Origin: Alphaproteobacteria bacterium
GTDB lineage: Bacteria; Pseudomonadota; Alphaproteobacteria; Caulobacterales; Hyphomonadaceae
Assembly (NCBI GenBank): GCA_018830285.1
Contig: JAHJSB010000060.1
Coordinates: forward strand, 1-64,000
Direction: 5' to 3'
Length of the DNA stretch: 64,000 nt
Positions 34,185 through 41,908 of this stretch are shown here, one piece after another. Made by a program: the position numbers and the translations under genes. A model generated the notes under the pieces. It worked only from the letters and a program-made list of their open reading frames with translations. It searched no databases and was not told the origin of the DNA. How positions within the stretch are numbered: position 1 is the stretch's first letter; each line of letters begins with the position of its first letter.

Positions 34185-35213
34185 TCAACCGGCCTCGTCA
34201 GCATAGGCGACCATGCGCAGGGGCCGGGCGCGGCGGCCTTCCAGTTCGGCCCAGCGTACGAGGGCGTCTTCACGCCCATAGGTAACCCAGAGCTCTTCCG
34301 GGTTCACTTCGCGCACCGTTCCGGTCAGTTCGTCCCAGTCGGCATGGTCGGAGATCACCAGCGGCAGCTCCACGCCGCGCTGTTTGGCGCGCTGGCGGAT
34401 GCTCATCCAGCCCGACGCGAAGGCGATGACGGGGTCGGGGAAGTTCTGGGCCCATTTGCCATCGAAACTGCCGGGCGGGGCGACGATAATCTGGCCGCGA
34501 TAGGTTTCGCGGGCGGCTTTCGGCACGTCGCCGGACGGGACAGTGATGAGCGTGCCGAGGTCGATTCCGACGGACTGGTAATGGGCGCAGAGCTTTTCGA
34601 GGCTGGGATGGATGAAGATCGGCGCGTCATGGCCGGCGAGGCGCAGGTGCCGGATGACGCGCTGCGCCTTCCCGAGCGAATAGGCGCCGACGCAATGGGC
34701 GCGCTCGGGAAAAGCCTGCAGGCTGTGCAGGAGGCGGGCAATTTCGCCGCCTGTGTCCGGGTGGCGGAAGACGGGCAGGGCGAAGGTCGCCTCGGAGATG
34801 AACACATGCGTACCGGGGACCGGCTCGAACGTCGCGCAGGTCGGATCGAAACGGCGCTTGTAGTCACCGGTGAAGGTCATGCGCAGGCCCTTGTGTTCGA
34901 CCACGACCTGGGCCGAGCCGAGGATGTGCCCGGCCGGGGCGAGCCAGACGGTGACGCCATTGATCTCGACCGTCTCACCATAGTCCAGTGACTGCGTGGA
35001 CTTGGCAAAATTCTGGCCATAGCGGCAAGCCATGATGGCCAGCGTGTCCGGGTGGGCAAGCACCTTGCCGTGGCCGCCGCGCGCATGATCGGAATGACCA
35101 TGGCTGATGACGGCGCGGTCAACCGCGCCGCGCACGGGATCGAGGTAGAAATCCCCCGGCGGGCAGTAGAGGCCCTTGGGCGTGGGCTGCAGGAGGAGGT
35201 CGGGCCGGAGCAT
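34185..35213 (-). CDS. Ligase-associated MBL-fold/beta-CASP exonuclease
   Basis: A 342-residue metallo-beta-lactamase-fold nuclease of the SNM1/Pso2 type. The metal motif HxHxDH is HGHSDH (His38, His40, Asp42, His43), with VYL-type HILGSAQVVVEH and TGDYKRRFDPTC supplying further ligands, and a late SDHADWDEL motif. This is the family that accompanies the PP_1105-type ligase. The ATG at 35213 opens the family N-terminus MLRPDLLLQPTPKGLYCPPGDF; longer in-frame starts exist. It lies 2 kb from the ligase gene on the same strand, with a GST and a protease in between. Confidence 0.9.
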   Translation of the reverse strand: MLRPDLLLQPTPKGLYCPPGDFYLDPVRGAVDRAVISHGHSDHARGGHGKVLAHPDTLAIMACRYGQNFAKSTQSLDYGETVEINGVTVWLAPAGHILGSAQVVVEHKGLRMTFTGDYKRRFDPTCATFEPVPGTHVFISEATFALPVFRHPDTGGEIARLLHSLQAFPERAHCVGAYSLGKAQRVIRHLRLAGHDAPIFIHPSLEKLCAHYQSVGIDLGTLITVPSGDVPKAARETYRGQIIVAPPGSFDGKWAQNFPDPVIAFASGWMSIRQRAKQRGVELPLVISDHADWDELTGTVREVNPEELWVTYGREDALVRWAELEGRRARPLRMVAYADEAG

Positions 35214-35329
35214 GAGCTGAATGTAGGCAATTGCGGGATGGGGGGAAGGGGCGGGACGCGGTCCCTTCCGCTTTGCAGCCAAGTGGGGTAGGCGACTGGG
35301 CCGCATTCCCCGCATCAAGGGCGTTCCTC

Positions 35330-36559
35330 ATGCAAGTTGGCATCGATTTCGGCACATCGAACACGTCGATCGCGTTTCGCGGTCCGGATGGCACCGCGCT
35401 GATTGCGCTGGAGCCGGACGCCACGTCGATTCCCACGGCCGTGTTCTATGGCCTGGATTCCGGCGAATACGCCATCGGTTCGCAGGCGGTGAGCGCCTAT
35501 GAGTCCGGTGAAGAAGGCCGGTTGATGCGTTCGATCAAGTCGGTCCTTGGCTCGTCGCTGATTGACGAGACGACGGAGCTGGGTCGCCGGCGCCTGCCGT
35601 TTCGTGACGTGATCGTTCATTTCCTGCGCCGGGTGATTGCCAATGCGGAAGCGCAGACCGGGCAGCGCGTCGAGTCGGTCATCCAGGGACGCCCGGTCTC
35701 GTTCAATGACAGGCATGCCGATCTCGACAAGCGCGCGCAGACCATCCTGGAAAGCTGCCTTCACGCGGCGGGCGTTGCCCATGTCGAATTCCTCGAAGAA
35801 CCGGTGGCTGCGGCGCGATCGGTGGCTTTCCCGACCGGCCGGGAAAAGCTGATTTTCGTGGTCGATATCGGGGGCGGCACGTCGGATTTTTCGGTCGTGC
35901 GCATATCGCCCGACAATTCCGGCTTCGACGTGCTGGGCAGTGCCGGCCTCTACGTTGGGGGCAATGATTTCGATCACATGCTGAGCTTCTTCGAGCTCTC
36001 GCACCTGTTCGGGCATGGCGAGACGCTGGCGCTGAACGGGCTGCCGGCGCCATCGGCGCCCTATTCGACCCTGTCGGACTGGAAGAGCCTGAACAAGCTC
36101 TACACACGCGACACCCAGAAGCAGATCAAGTGGATGATGATGAACAGTCCGGACAGTCGCGGCATCCGGGCGTTCGACCATCTGGTGCGCAGCCATGAAG
36201 CGCACACCTATGCCAAGCGCACCGAGCAGATAAAGATCGGCCTCAGCGAGGCGGACCACCAGACATTCGTCTATGACACGCCGGAGGCGCACCTTGAGCG
36301 GCTGGTTGCGCGCGGGACGTTCGAGGGGCTGATCAATGAGGCGATCTCGAAAATGGATGCGGTGGCCGTGGACTGCCTCCGGCAAGCGGGCGTGGCGCCT
36401 GACCAGATCACCGATATCGTGATGGTGGGCGGCTCCACCTTCATCCCGCTGGTGCAGGAACGGCTGGCAGGACGGTTCGGCAATGCCGCCCTCTCAGCCA
36501 ATGACCGCTTCGGCGCCGTCGCCAAAGGCCTTGCCCTGCATGGGGCGGCAACCCGATAG
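35330..36559 (+). CDS. Hsp70-family ATPase, YegD-like
   Basis: A 409-residue actin-fold ATPase without the C-terminal substrate-binding domain of DnaK. The phosphate loops are VGIDFGTSNTSIAF (N-terminus) and FVVDIGGGTSDFSVVRI, and the adenosine motif is IVMVGGSTFIPLVQERL. The length and N-terminus match the YegD group of uncharacterised Hsp70-like proteins. The longer open frame starting at 35231 has no supporting signals. It is divergent from the exonuclease gene (116 bp between starts), so the two share an upstream region. The client or partner is unknown. Confidence 0.87.
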   Translation: MQVGIDFGTSNTSIAFRGPDGTALIALEPDATSIPTAVFYGLDSGEYAIGSQAVSAYESGEEGRLMRSIKSVLGSSLIDETTELGRRRLPFRDVIVHFLRRVIANAEAQTGQRVESVIQGRPVSFNDRHADLDKRAQTILESCLHAAGVAHVEFLEEPVAAARSVAFPTGREKLIFVVDIGGGTSDFSVVRISPDNSGFDVLGSAGLYVGGNDFDHMLSFFELSHLFGHGETLALNGLPAPSAPYSTLSDWKSLNKLYTRDTQKQIKWMMMNSPDSRGIRAFDHLVRSHEAHTYAKRTEQIKIGLSEADHQTFVYDTPEAHLERLVARGTFEGLINEAISKMDAVAVDCLRQAGVAPDQITDIVMVGGSTFIPLVQERLAGRFGNAALSANDRFGAVAKGLALHGAATR

Positions 36560-36575
36560 CGGATGTGCTGGCCGC

Positions 36576-38861
36576 CTAGATCGCAGCCAGGACCGCTTCC
36601 GGCGTGATCGGGATATGGCGAAGGCGTGCGCCGACAGCGTTGAAGATCGCATTGCCGATCGCCGGACCGACGACTGTTGTGGCGGGCTCGCCAAGACCCA
36701 CCGGCACTTCCGTGCTTTCGACAAAACTGATGTCGAGTTCCGGCACATCGGCGAGGCGCAGCGGCGTGTAGGGGCCGAGGTTCAGGTCCCTGACCTGTCC
36801 GTTCACGAACTCCGTGCCCTCGTGCAGTGCGAGCGAGAGGCCCCAGAGGGCCGCCCCCTCCATCTGCGCCAGCGCGCCATCCGGATCGATGATCGTGCCG
36901 GCATCGGCCACAAGTGTCAGCTTCTCGACCGTGACGCGGCCGCTGGCGCGATCGACACGGACCTGCGCTGTACAGGCAACCCATGTCGGCATGCCGCGTT
37001 CCTGCCCGAAGCTGGTTGCGAGGCCGATTCCGGTGTCGGCGGGGAGGGTTTTGCCCCATCCGGCCTTGGCGGCGCAGCGGCGCACGACTTCGGCCTGGCG
37101 CAGCGCGCCGCCGACGGCGTTCGGCGCCGAGCCGGCGTTCATGCCGGCACCGTCGAGCAGGGTCAGACGGAAACCGACGGGGTCCTTGCCGAGCGTATGG
37201 GCCGCCTCGTCCATGAAGCTTTCGAGCGCCCAATTGGTGAAGCCGGGCCCAACCGAGCGCAGCCAGCCTGGCCGGAACGTGCTGTTGGCAAGGTCGTTCG
37301 AGACGGCGCGGACGCGGTGCGAACCGACCGTGTACCAATGGTCTGCGCCGCTGACGGCGAAGGGGTCATAGGCCACTCCATTCACGCCGTTCGGCATGAA
37401 GAAAGGCGCCATCACCTGGGTCGGCCAGCCGGCGGCGACATGTTGTTCCATCCCGGTGACCTTGCCATCGGCGTCGGCGGCGAGGCGGAGACGCTGGACG
37501 CTGGGCGAGCGCACCGAGTCCATGCGGGTATCATCCTCGCGGGTGAGCACCATCTTGACCGGCTTGCCGAGCGCCTTGGCGGCGAGGGCGGCTGGCACGG
37601 CATAGTCGCCGTTCAGCCTGCGGCCGAAACCGCCGCCGAGCCGGTAAGTACGCATCACGATCTTGTCTTCCGGCATGCCGAGGGCTGTGGCGAGCCATGG
37701 GAGCACGAGGCTCTGCCATTGGTTGCCAGTGTGGATTTCCATCACGCCGTCTTTTTCGAAGGCGAGGGCATTGACGGGTTCTAGGTGCATGTGGAGCGCG
37801 GTGCCGGTCGTGTAGGTGGCTTCCACCTTCGTCGTCGCGGCGGCGAAGGCTGCCGTCGTGTCGGTGAGGCCGGTGTCGAGAATGGCGCCCTGTGACGGGT
37901 CGTCGAGCAGGCTGCCGGCATGGTCCTGGATTTGCTTTTCGGAAACCTTTGACGTCGGGCCGGGGGTCCAGTCGACCTTGACGAGGTCAACCGCCTTGAC
38001 GGCTGCCGGATAGGTGTCTGCGATCACCATGACCCAGCCGGTCACGGTGCCGGAGGGATCGTCGATCACCAGGCTCTGCTGGTAGCCCTTCACCGATTTT
38101 GCGGCGCTGTCGTCAACGGAATTGACTTTCGACCCATTGCGCGTCGGCGGCATGATGGGCCGGGCATAGACCATGCCGTCGACCTTGGCGTCGATGCCGT
38201 AGAGGGCGGTGCCATTGGTCTTCTCCATGATGTCTCGCGCCATGACCGGCTTGCCGATCAGGCGGCGTTCCGCAGCAGGCTTGACCGGGAGGGCAGCGAG
38301 TTCCTCGGGCGTGAAGATCTTGCTGACGCCCTTCTTGACGATATCGGCATAGCTGATCTTCTTGCTGCCGGAGATGACTTCGCCATTGCGGGCGGTGCAG
38401 GTTGCGGCATCGACGCCGAGGGCGGCGGCGCCCGCTTCGATCAACGCGGTCCGGCCAGCTGCGCCGGCCTGCGAATAGATCGGGAAGGTCTGCCAGACAG
38501 ACCAGCTGCCGCCAGTGACCATGAGGCCCCATTTCGGATCGGAGTCGACCTGCTTGATACGGACATTGTCCCACGCGATTTCAAGCTCGTCGGCGAGGAT
38601 CCGCGCGAGCGCTGTGCCGACATGCTGGCCCATCTCGGCGCGGATGATGTTGATCGTCGCGATGCCGTCGGCACCGATGGAATACCAGAGCGAGGGGGCA
38701 TAGAGCTCGGCATCGATTGTGGTGGCGTCACCCGGTGCATCCTTGGCGCCGCAGGCGGTCAGGAAGCTGAAGGCGAGGCCGCCGCCGGCCGTGGTGATGA
38801 GAAAGCCGCGCCGCGAGAGAGCGGTCGGGGCGGAATCGGTGGTGCGTGTGAAGCGTGACAT
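36576..38861 (-). CDS. Xanthine-dehydrogenase-family molybdopterin subunit, IorB-like
   Basis: The large molybdopterin-cytosine-dinucleotide subunit of a periplasmic aldehyde or N-heterocycle hydroxylase. From the ATG at 38861 (GGAGG 9 nt upstream) it is 761 residues, opening with a twin-arginine signal LSRRGFLITTAGGGLAFSFLTACG. The Mo-binding region shows GGFGRRLNGDYA, HMHLEPVNA and near the C-terminus the active-site glutamate motif VGLGEPATT. The electron-transfer iron-sulfur subunit is encoded 5 bp upstream. No cytochrome-type third subunit or cofactor-maturation gene (CoxI/XdhC type) is adjacent. The substrate is unknown. Confidence 0.88.
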   Translation of the reverse strand: MSRFTRTTDSAPTALSRRGFLITTAGGGLAFSFLTACGAKDAPGDATTIDAELYAPSLWYSIGADGIATINIIRAEMGQHVGTALARILADELEIAWDNVRIKQVDSDPKWGLMVTGGSWSVWQTFPIYSQAGAAGRTALIEAGAAALGVDAATCTARNGEVISGSKKISYADIVKKGVSKIFTPEELAALPVKPAAERRLIGKPVMARDIMEKTNGTALYGIDAKVDGMVYARPIMPPTRNGSKVNSVDDSAAKSVKGYQQSLVIDDPSGTVTGWVMVIADTYPAAVKAVDLVKVDWTPGPTSKVSEKQIQDHAGSLLDDPSQGAILDTGLTDTTAAFAAATTKVEATYTTGTALHMHLEPVNALAFEKDGVMEIHTGNQWQSLVLPWLATALGMPEDKIVMRTYRLGGGFGRRLNGDYAVPAALAAKALGKPVKMVLTREDDTRMDSVRSPSVQRLRLAADADGKVTGMEQHVAAGWPTQVMAPFFMPNGVNGVAYDPFAVSGADHWYTVGSHRVRAVSNDLANSTFRPGWLRSVGPGFTNWALESFMDEAAHTLGKDPVGFRLTLLDGAGMNAGSAPNAVGGALRQAEVVRRCAAKAGWGKTLPADTGIGLATSFGQERGMPTWVACTAQVRVDRASGRVTVEKLTLVADAGTIIDPDGALAQMEGAALWGLSLALHEGTEFVNGQVRDLNLGPYTPLRLADVPELDISFVESTEVPVGLGEPATTVVGPAIGNAIFNAVGARLRHIPITPEAVLAAI

Positions 38862-38866
38862 GGGTC

Positions 38867-39328
38867 TCAGCCTCCCTTCATGGCGTCGGCGGCCTGGCGC
38901 ATGGCGGCCCGGATGCGAGTATAGGTCATGCAGCGGCACAGGTTCCCGGTCATGATCGAGTCGATATCGGCGTCCGACATGTTGGGATCCTCGGCGAGCG
39001 CTGCGGCGGCCTGCATGATCTGACCCGATTGGCAGTAGCCGCATTGCGGGACCTGGAGGTCCTGCCAGGCCAGCTGGACGGGATGCGAGCTGTTCGGATC
39101 GAGGCCTTCGATCGTGGTGATCTCCTCACCGTCGACGGTGCTTACCGGTGTGATGCAGGACCGGACGGCCACGCCACCGATATGAACTGTGCAGGCCCCG
39201 CACTGGCCAACGCCGCAACCGAACTTGGTGCCAGTGAGATTGGCCTCGTCCCGGATCACCCAGAGCAGGGGCGTGTCGGGATCGGTGTCGATCGTGAAGG
39301 GTTTTCCGTTGAGCTTGAAGCTGGTCAT
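38867..39328 (-). CDS. [2Fe-2S] subunit of the IorAB-type molybdoenzyme
   Basis: A 153-residue protein with the two iron-sulfur sites of this family: the plant-type cluster Cys38, Cys43, Cys46 and Cys58 (FGCGVGQCGACTVHIGG...SC), and the helical cluster with CGYCQSGQIM and NLCRCMTY. It moves electrons from the Mo centre to an acceptor. The start at 39328 follows GGAG with 5-nt spacing; the open frame runs further but without a signal. It is first in a two-gene operon with the large subunit. It has no signal peptide of its own and is probably carried out with its Tat-signalled partner. Confidence 0.9.
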   Translation of the reverse strand: MTSFKLNGKPFTIDTDPDTPLLWVIRDEANLTGTKFGCGVGQCGACTVHIGGVAVRSCITPVSTVDGEEITTIEGLDPNSSHPVQLAWQDLQVPQCGYCQSGQIMQAAAALAEDPNMSDADIDSIMTGNLCRCMTYTRIRAAMRQAADAMKGG

Positions 39329-39604
39329 GTCGTCTCCATCATTTCCGTCGGGCATCGCGACCGTGCCTGCCGGTTCCACAACATTCTCGTCGGGCGGGCC
39401 ATCGGTATCCCGGAGCGCCTGCCATTGCGTTAGCCCCAACATAATCGCCCATTTCGGCCACGTGTCCAGCGCGGGTCGGTCAGATGCGCTTCACATTGTT
39501 GCTGGAGGGGTGAGGTCTGGTTGCCAAATCCCTAACTGCCTCGCCATACTTGCGACATGAAATCGTGCGCATACACTGGCACCCGTAACAGGAAAGACTT
39601 GTCC

Positions 39605-41110
39605 ATGCGTCCAGTGTCCGCCGTGATCGTATCCCTAGCTGCGCTCGCAGTATCCGCCTCAACGGCCTTTGCGCAGGAGGGTGGCAATACAGACGATATG
39701 GACCTGGCGCTGGCGGCCGGTTGGAAAGCCGCCTTCACCTGTTCCGACCTGTTCACGGCGGGCCAGTCGATGGCCGAGATCGACCAGAATGATCTCAGCG
39801 GCATCTACCCGGATTACCAGCGGGCGTTCGACACGCTGCCCAAGGCGCAGGTCAATACGGCGATGAAGACCGTGTCGGTGACCTATTCATCCGCGATGCC
39901 GCCGCGCATCGCTGCCTGGCGCCCGGGATTCGGCTGCACGCAGCTGCCGATCGGCGCCGATTCCAGCATGATTTCCTTCCTGCCGCATTTTGCCAGCTGG
40001 CCGGCGGCACCGGCGCAGGACCGGGGCAGCGCCATCGGCGCGAACGTCAAGATACAGCTGCGCACCGAAGAGGCCGAGCGGCTTGAAGCGCCGGTCTCGT
40101 TCGCCTTTGACGAGCGCACCTATGGCAATGGCACGCGCACCAGCGCTGTACTCGTCGTGCGTGACGGCCAGGTCGTGGCCGAGCGCTATGCGCTTGGCGT
40201 GGACCATGAGACGCCGCAGCGGACATGGTCTGCCGGCAAGTCGATTGCGGCCACCGTGCTGGGCGCGGCCCGGCGCAACGGCCTGATCGATATTGATTAT
40301 CCTGCAGTGATTGCCGACTGGAACAATGGCGCCGATCCGCGCCGGGCGATCACGATCCGCAACCTGATGCACATGGCGAGCGGCCTCGACAGCGGCGAGA
40401 GCGGATCGCGCACCGACCGGATCTATTTCGGCGGCGGGAGGGTGGCCGACCAGGCCGCCAGCAAGGTGCTGGAAGCCATGCCGGGAACACGGTTCAAATA
40501 TTCCAACAATGACACGCTGATTGCGATGCGGTCGCTGCGCGAGTCGATGAACGATGACAATGCGTTCCATCGCTTCCCGTATGAGGGCCTGCTGAACAAG
40601 ATCGGCGCGGCGCACACGACCATGGAAATCGACTGGAACGGCGATTTCATCGCCTCGAGCCAGGTCTGGTCAACGGCGCGCGACCTGGCGCGAGTGGGCC
40701 AGCTCTACCTGCAGGACGGCCTGTGGGGCAATGAGCGCCTTCTGCCCGAGGGCTGGGCGGAATTCGTGCGCACGCCAGCCCCGGCGCAACCGGCAAGCGG
40801 GCCCGGTTATGGCGCGCAATTCTGGTTGATGAATGATGCGGCGGGGGTTCCCGAAGGCACGTTCTATATGGCGGGCAACCGGGGCCAGTATGTTGTGATC
40901 GTGCCGAGCATGAACGCCGTGATCGTTCGGCGCGGCTATGACGCGAATGGCGGGGCAAACTTCGAGATCAATGATTTCACCCGCGACGTGCTGCTGGCCC
41001 TGCAGGCGGCGGACGACGAGCGGGCCGCGCTCAGGGCGCAGGCCGAGCGTGATGCGGAGCTGGAGAACATGTCGCCGAAGGAACGGGCGAAGTTTCTCGC
41101 CGGGCAATAG
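39605..41110 (+). CDS. Secreted serine hydrolase, beta-lactamase family
   Basis: A 501-residue exported penicillin-binding-like hydrolase. Signal peptide SLAALAVSASTAFA-QEG; the ATG at 39605 with AGGAAAG upstream opens it. The SxxK motif is SAGK (Ser209, Lys212), the second motif is YSN in FKYSNNDTL, and the third-motif region is AGNRGQYVVIVP. C-terminal residues 470-501 are a charged coiled-coil-like tail (RAALRAQAERDAELENMSPKERAKF). It differs clearly from the shorter serine hydrolase at 15633, with a longer N-terminal domain before SxxK. Substrate unknown. Confidence 0.85.
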   Translation: MRPVSAVIVSLAALAVSASTAFAQEGGNTDDMDLALAAGWKAAFTCSDLFTAGQSMAEIDQNDLSGIYPDYQRAFDTLPKAQVNTAMKTVSVTYSSAMPPRIAAWRPGFGCTQLPIGADSSMISFLPHFASWPAAPAQDRGSAIGANVKIQLRTEEAERLEAPVSFAFDERTYGNGTRTSAVLVVRDGQVVAERYALGVDHETPQRTWSAGKSIAATVLGAARRNGLIDIDYPAVIADWNNGADPRRAITIRNLMHMASGLDSGESGSRTDRIYFGGGRVADQAASKVLEAMPGTRFKYSNNDTLIAMRSLRESMNDDNAFHRFPYEGLLNKIGAAHTTMEIDWNGDFIASSQVWSTARDLARVGQLYLQDGLWGNERLLPEGWAEFVRTPAPAQPASGPGYGAQFWLMNDAAGVPEGTFYMAGNRGQYVVIVPSMNAVIVRRGYDANGGANFEINDFTRDVLLALQAADDERAALRAQAERDAELENMSPKERAKFLAGQ

Positions 41111-41123
41111 TCCGGCGAGAGGC

Positions 41124-41807
41124 CTATTTGGCGCCCATGCCGGACTCGGGCACGGCTTTCAGGTTGGTAATCGTCTGACGTTCGGACTCGCTGAAATCCT
41201 TCATCATGGCGGATCCGCTGATATCGACATTGACGCGGGCAACATGCGTGCGCCCGTCGGGTGCGCGGTTGCAGGCGACTTCCATTTCGAACTGGCTGAT
41301 CCGGGCAATCGGCAGCGGCCTGAAGGGCTTTTCGGCGACCATTTCGACAGACAGGATGGCCGGGTCGTCCTTGGCGACGACGACCTTGCCTTTGAGGTAT
41401 TTGAGTATGTCGTCCATGTCGCCCGGTTCAGCGCCGACCTTGGGCGCGTAGGTATAGGTTGCGGTCGTGGGAGTTTCGGACTCGAGCGCGGCATCGTCCG
41501 GAATGTTGTGACCGAGGCTGCTGCACCAGATGTCGCCATCGGAATCGGCCTGCATCTTTTTGACCTGCTTCCGGAAATCGTCGCTCCAGTCTTTGCGTGG
41601 CGGAGAGATCACGGTGAGGCGTTCGCCTTCGGGCTGCGTCGGGTCGACCCGCATCATCGCATCGGTGCCGTCATTCTGAAGGATCACGTCGAATATATAT
41701 AGCGGCCCGTCCGGACTGGCGGCGAGCGCATCCTGCAGCGGGGTTCCGGCGAGCGCCTGCCACGGAAGGAGGGCGAACAGGGCGAGCGGTAGGAGGGAGC
41801 GGTGCAT
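41124..41807 (-). CDS. Exported hypothetical protein (227 aa)
   Basis: Not recognised. A signal peptide (LPLALFALLPWQALA-GTP) is followed by a 208-residue soluble domain with mixed alpha/beta character and few Cys (WCSSLGHN and EVACNRAPDG, which could pair). The start at 41807 is chosen for its AAGGG and signal peptide. Convergent with the serine hydrolase (13 bp between stops) and divergent from the helicase gene. Confidence 0.65.
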   Translation of the reverse strand: MHRSLLPLALFALLPWQALAGTPLQDALAASPDGPLYIFDVILQNDGTDAMMRVDPTQPEGERLTVISPPRKDWSDDFRKQVKKMQADSDGDIWCSSLGHNIPDDAALESETPTTATYTYAPKVGAEPGDMDDILKYLKGKVVVAKDDPAILSVEMVAEKPFRPLPIARISQFEMEVACNRAPDGRTHVARVNVDISGSAMMKDFSESERQTITNLKAVPESGMGAK

Positions 41808-41849
41808 GATCAGACCCTTGTGGCGACGCTTGAACTGGCCAGACAACAA

Positions 41850-41863
41850 GGTTCACCTGAACC
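41850..41863. promoter_or_regulatory. Perfect palindrome GGTTCA-CC-TGAACC upstream of the helicase gene
   Basis: A 6-2-6 perfect inverted repeat, 45 bp before the helicase start and 42 bp before the divergent exported-protein gene. It contains GTTC/GAAC halves like alphaproteobacterial SOS elements, but facing each other with 4-bp spacing rather than the direct GTTC-N7-GTTC of the known LexA box, so it is a candidate operator of unknown regulator. Confidence 0.4.
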
Positions 41864-41908
41864 GCGCCTGAAAATAAAGAGGCAAGTGCCACGTCTTGCG
41901 ATAGTTTA

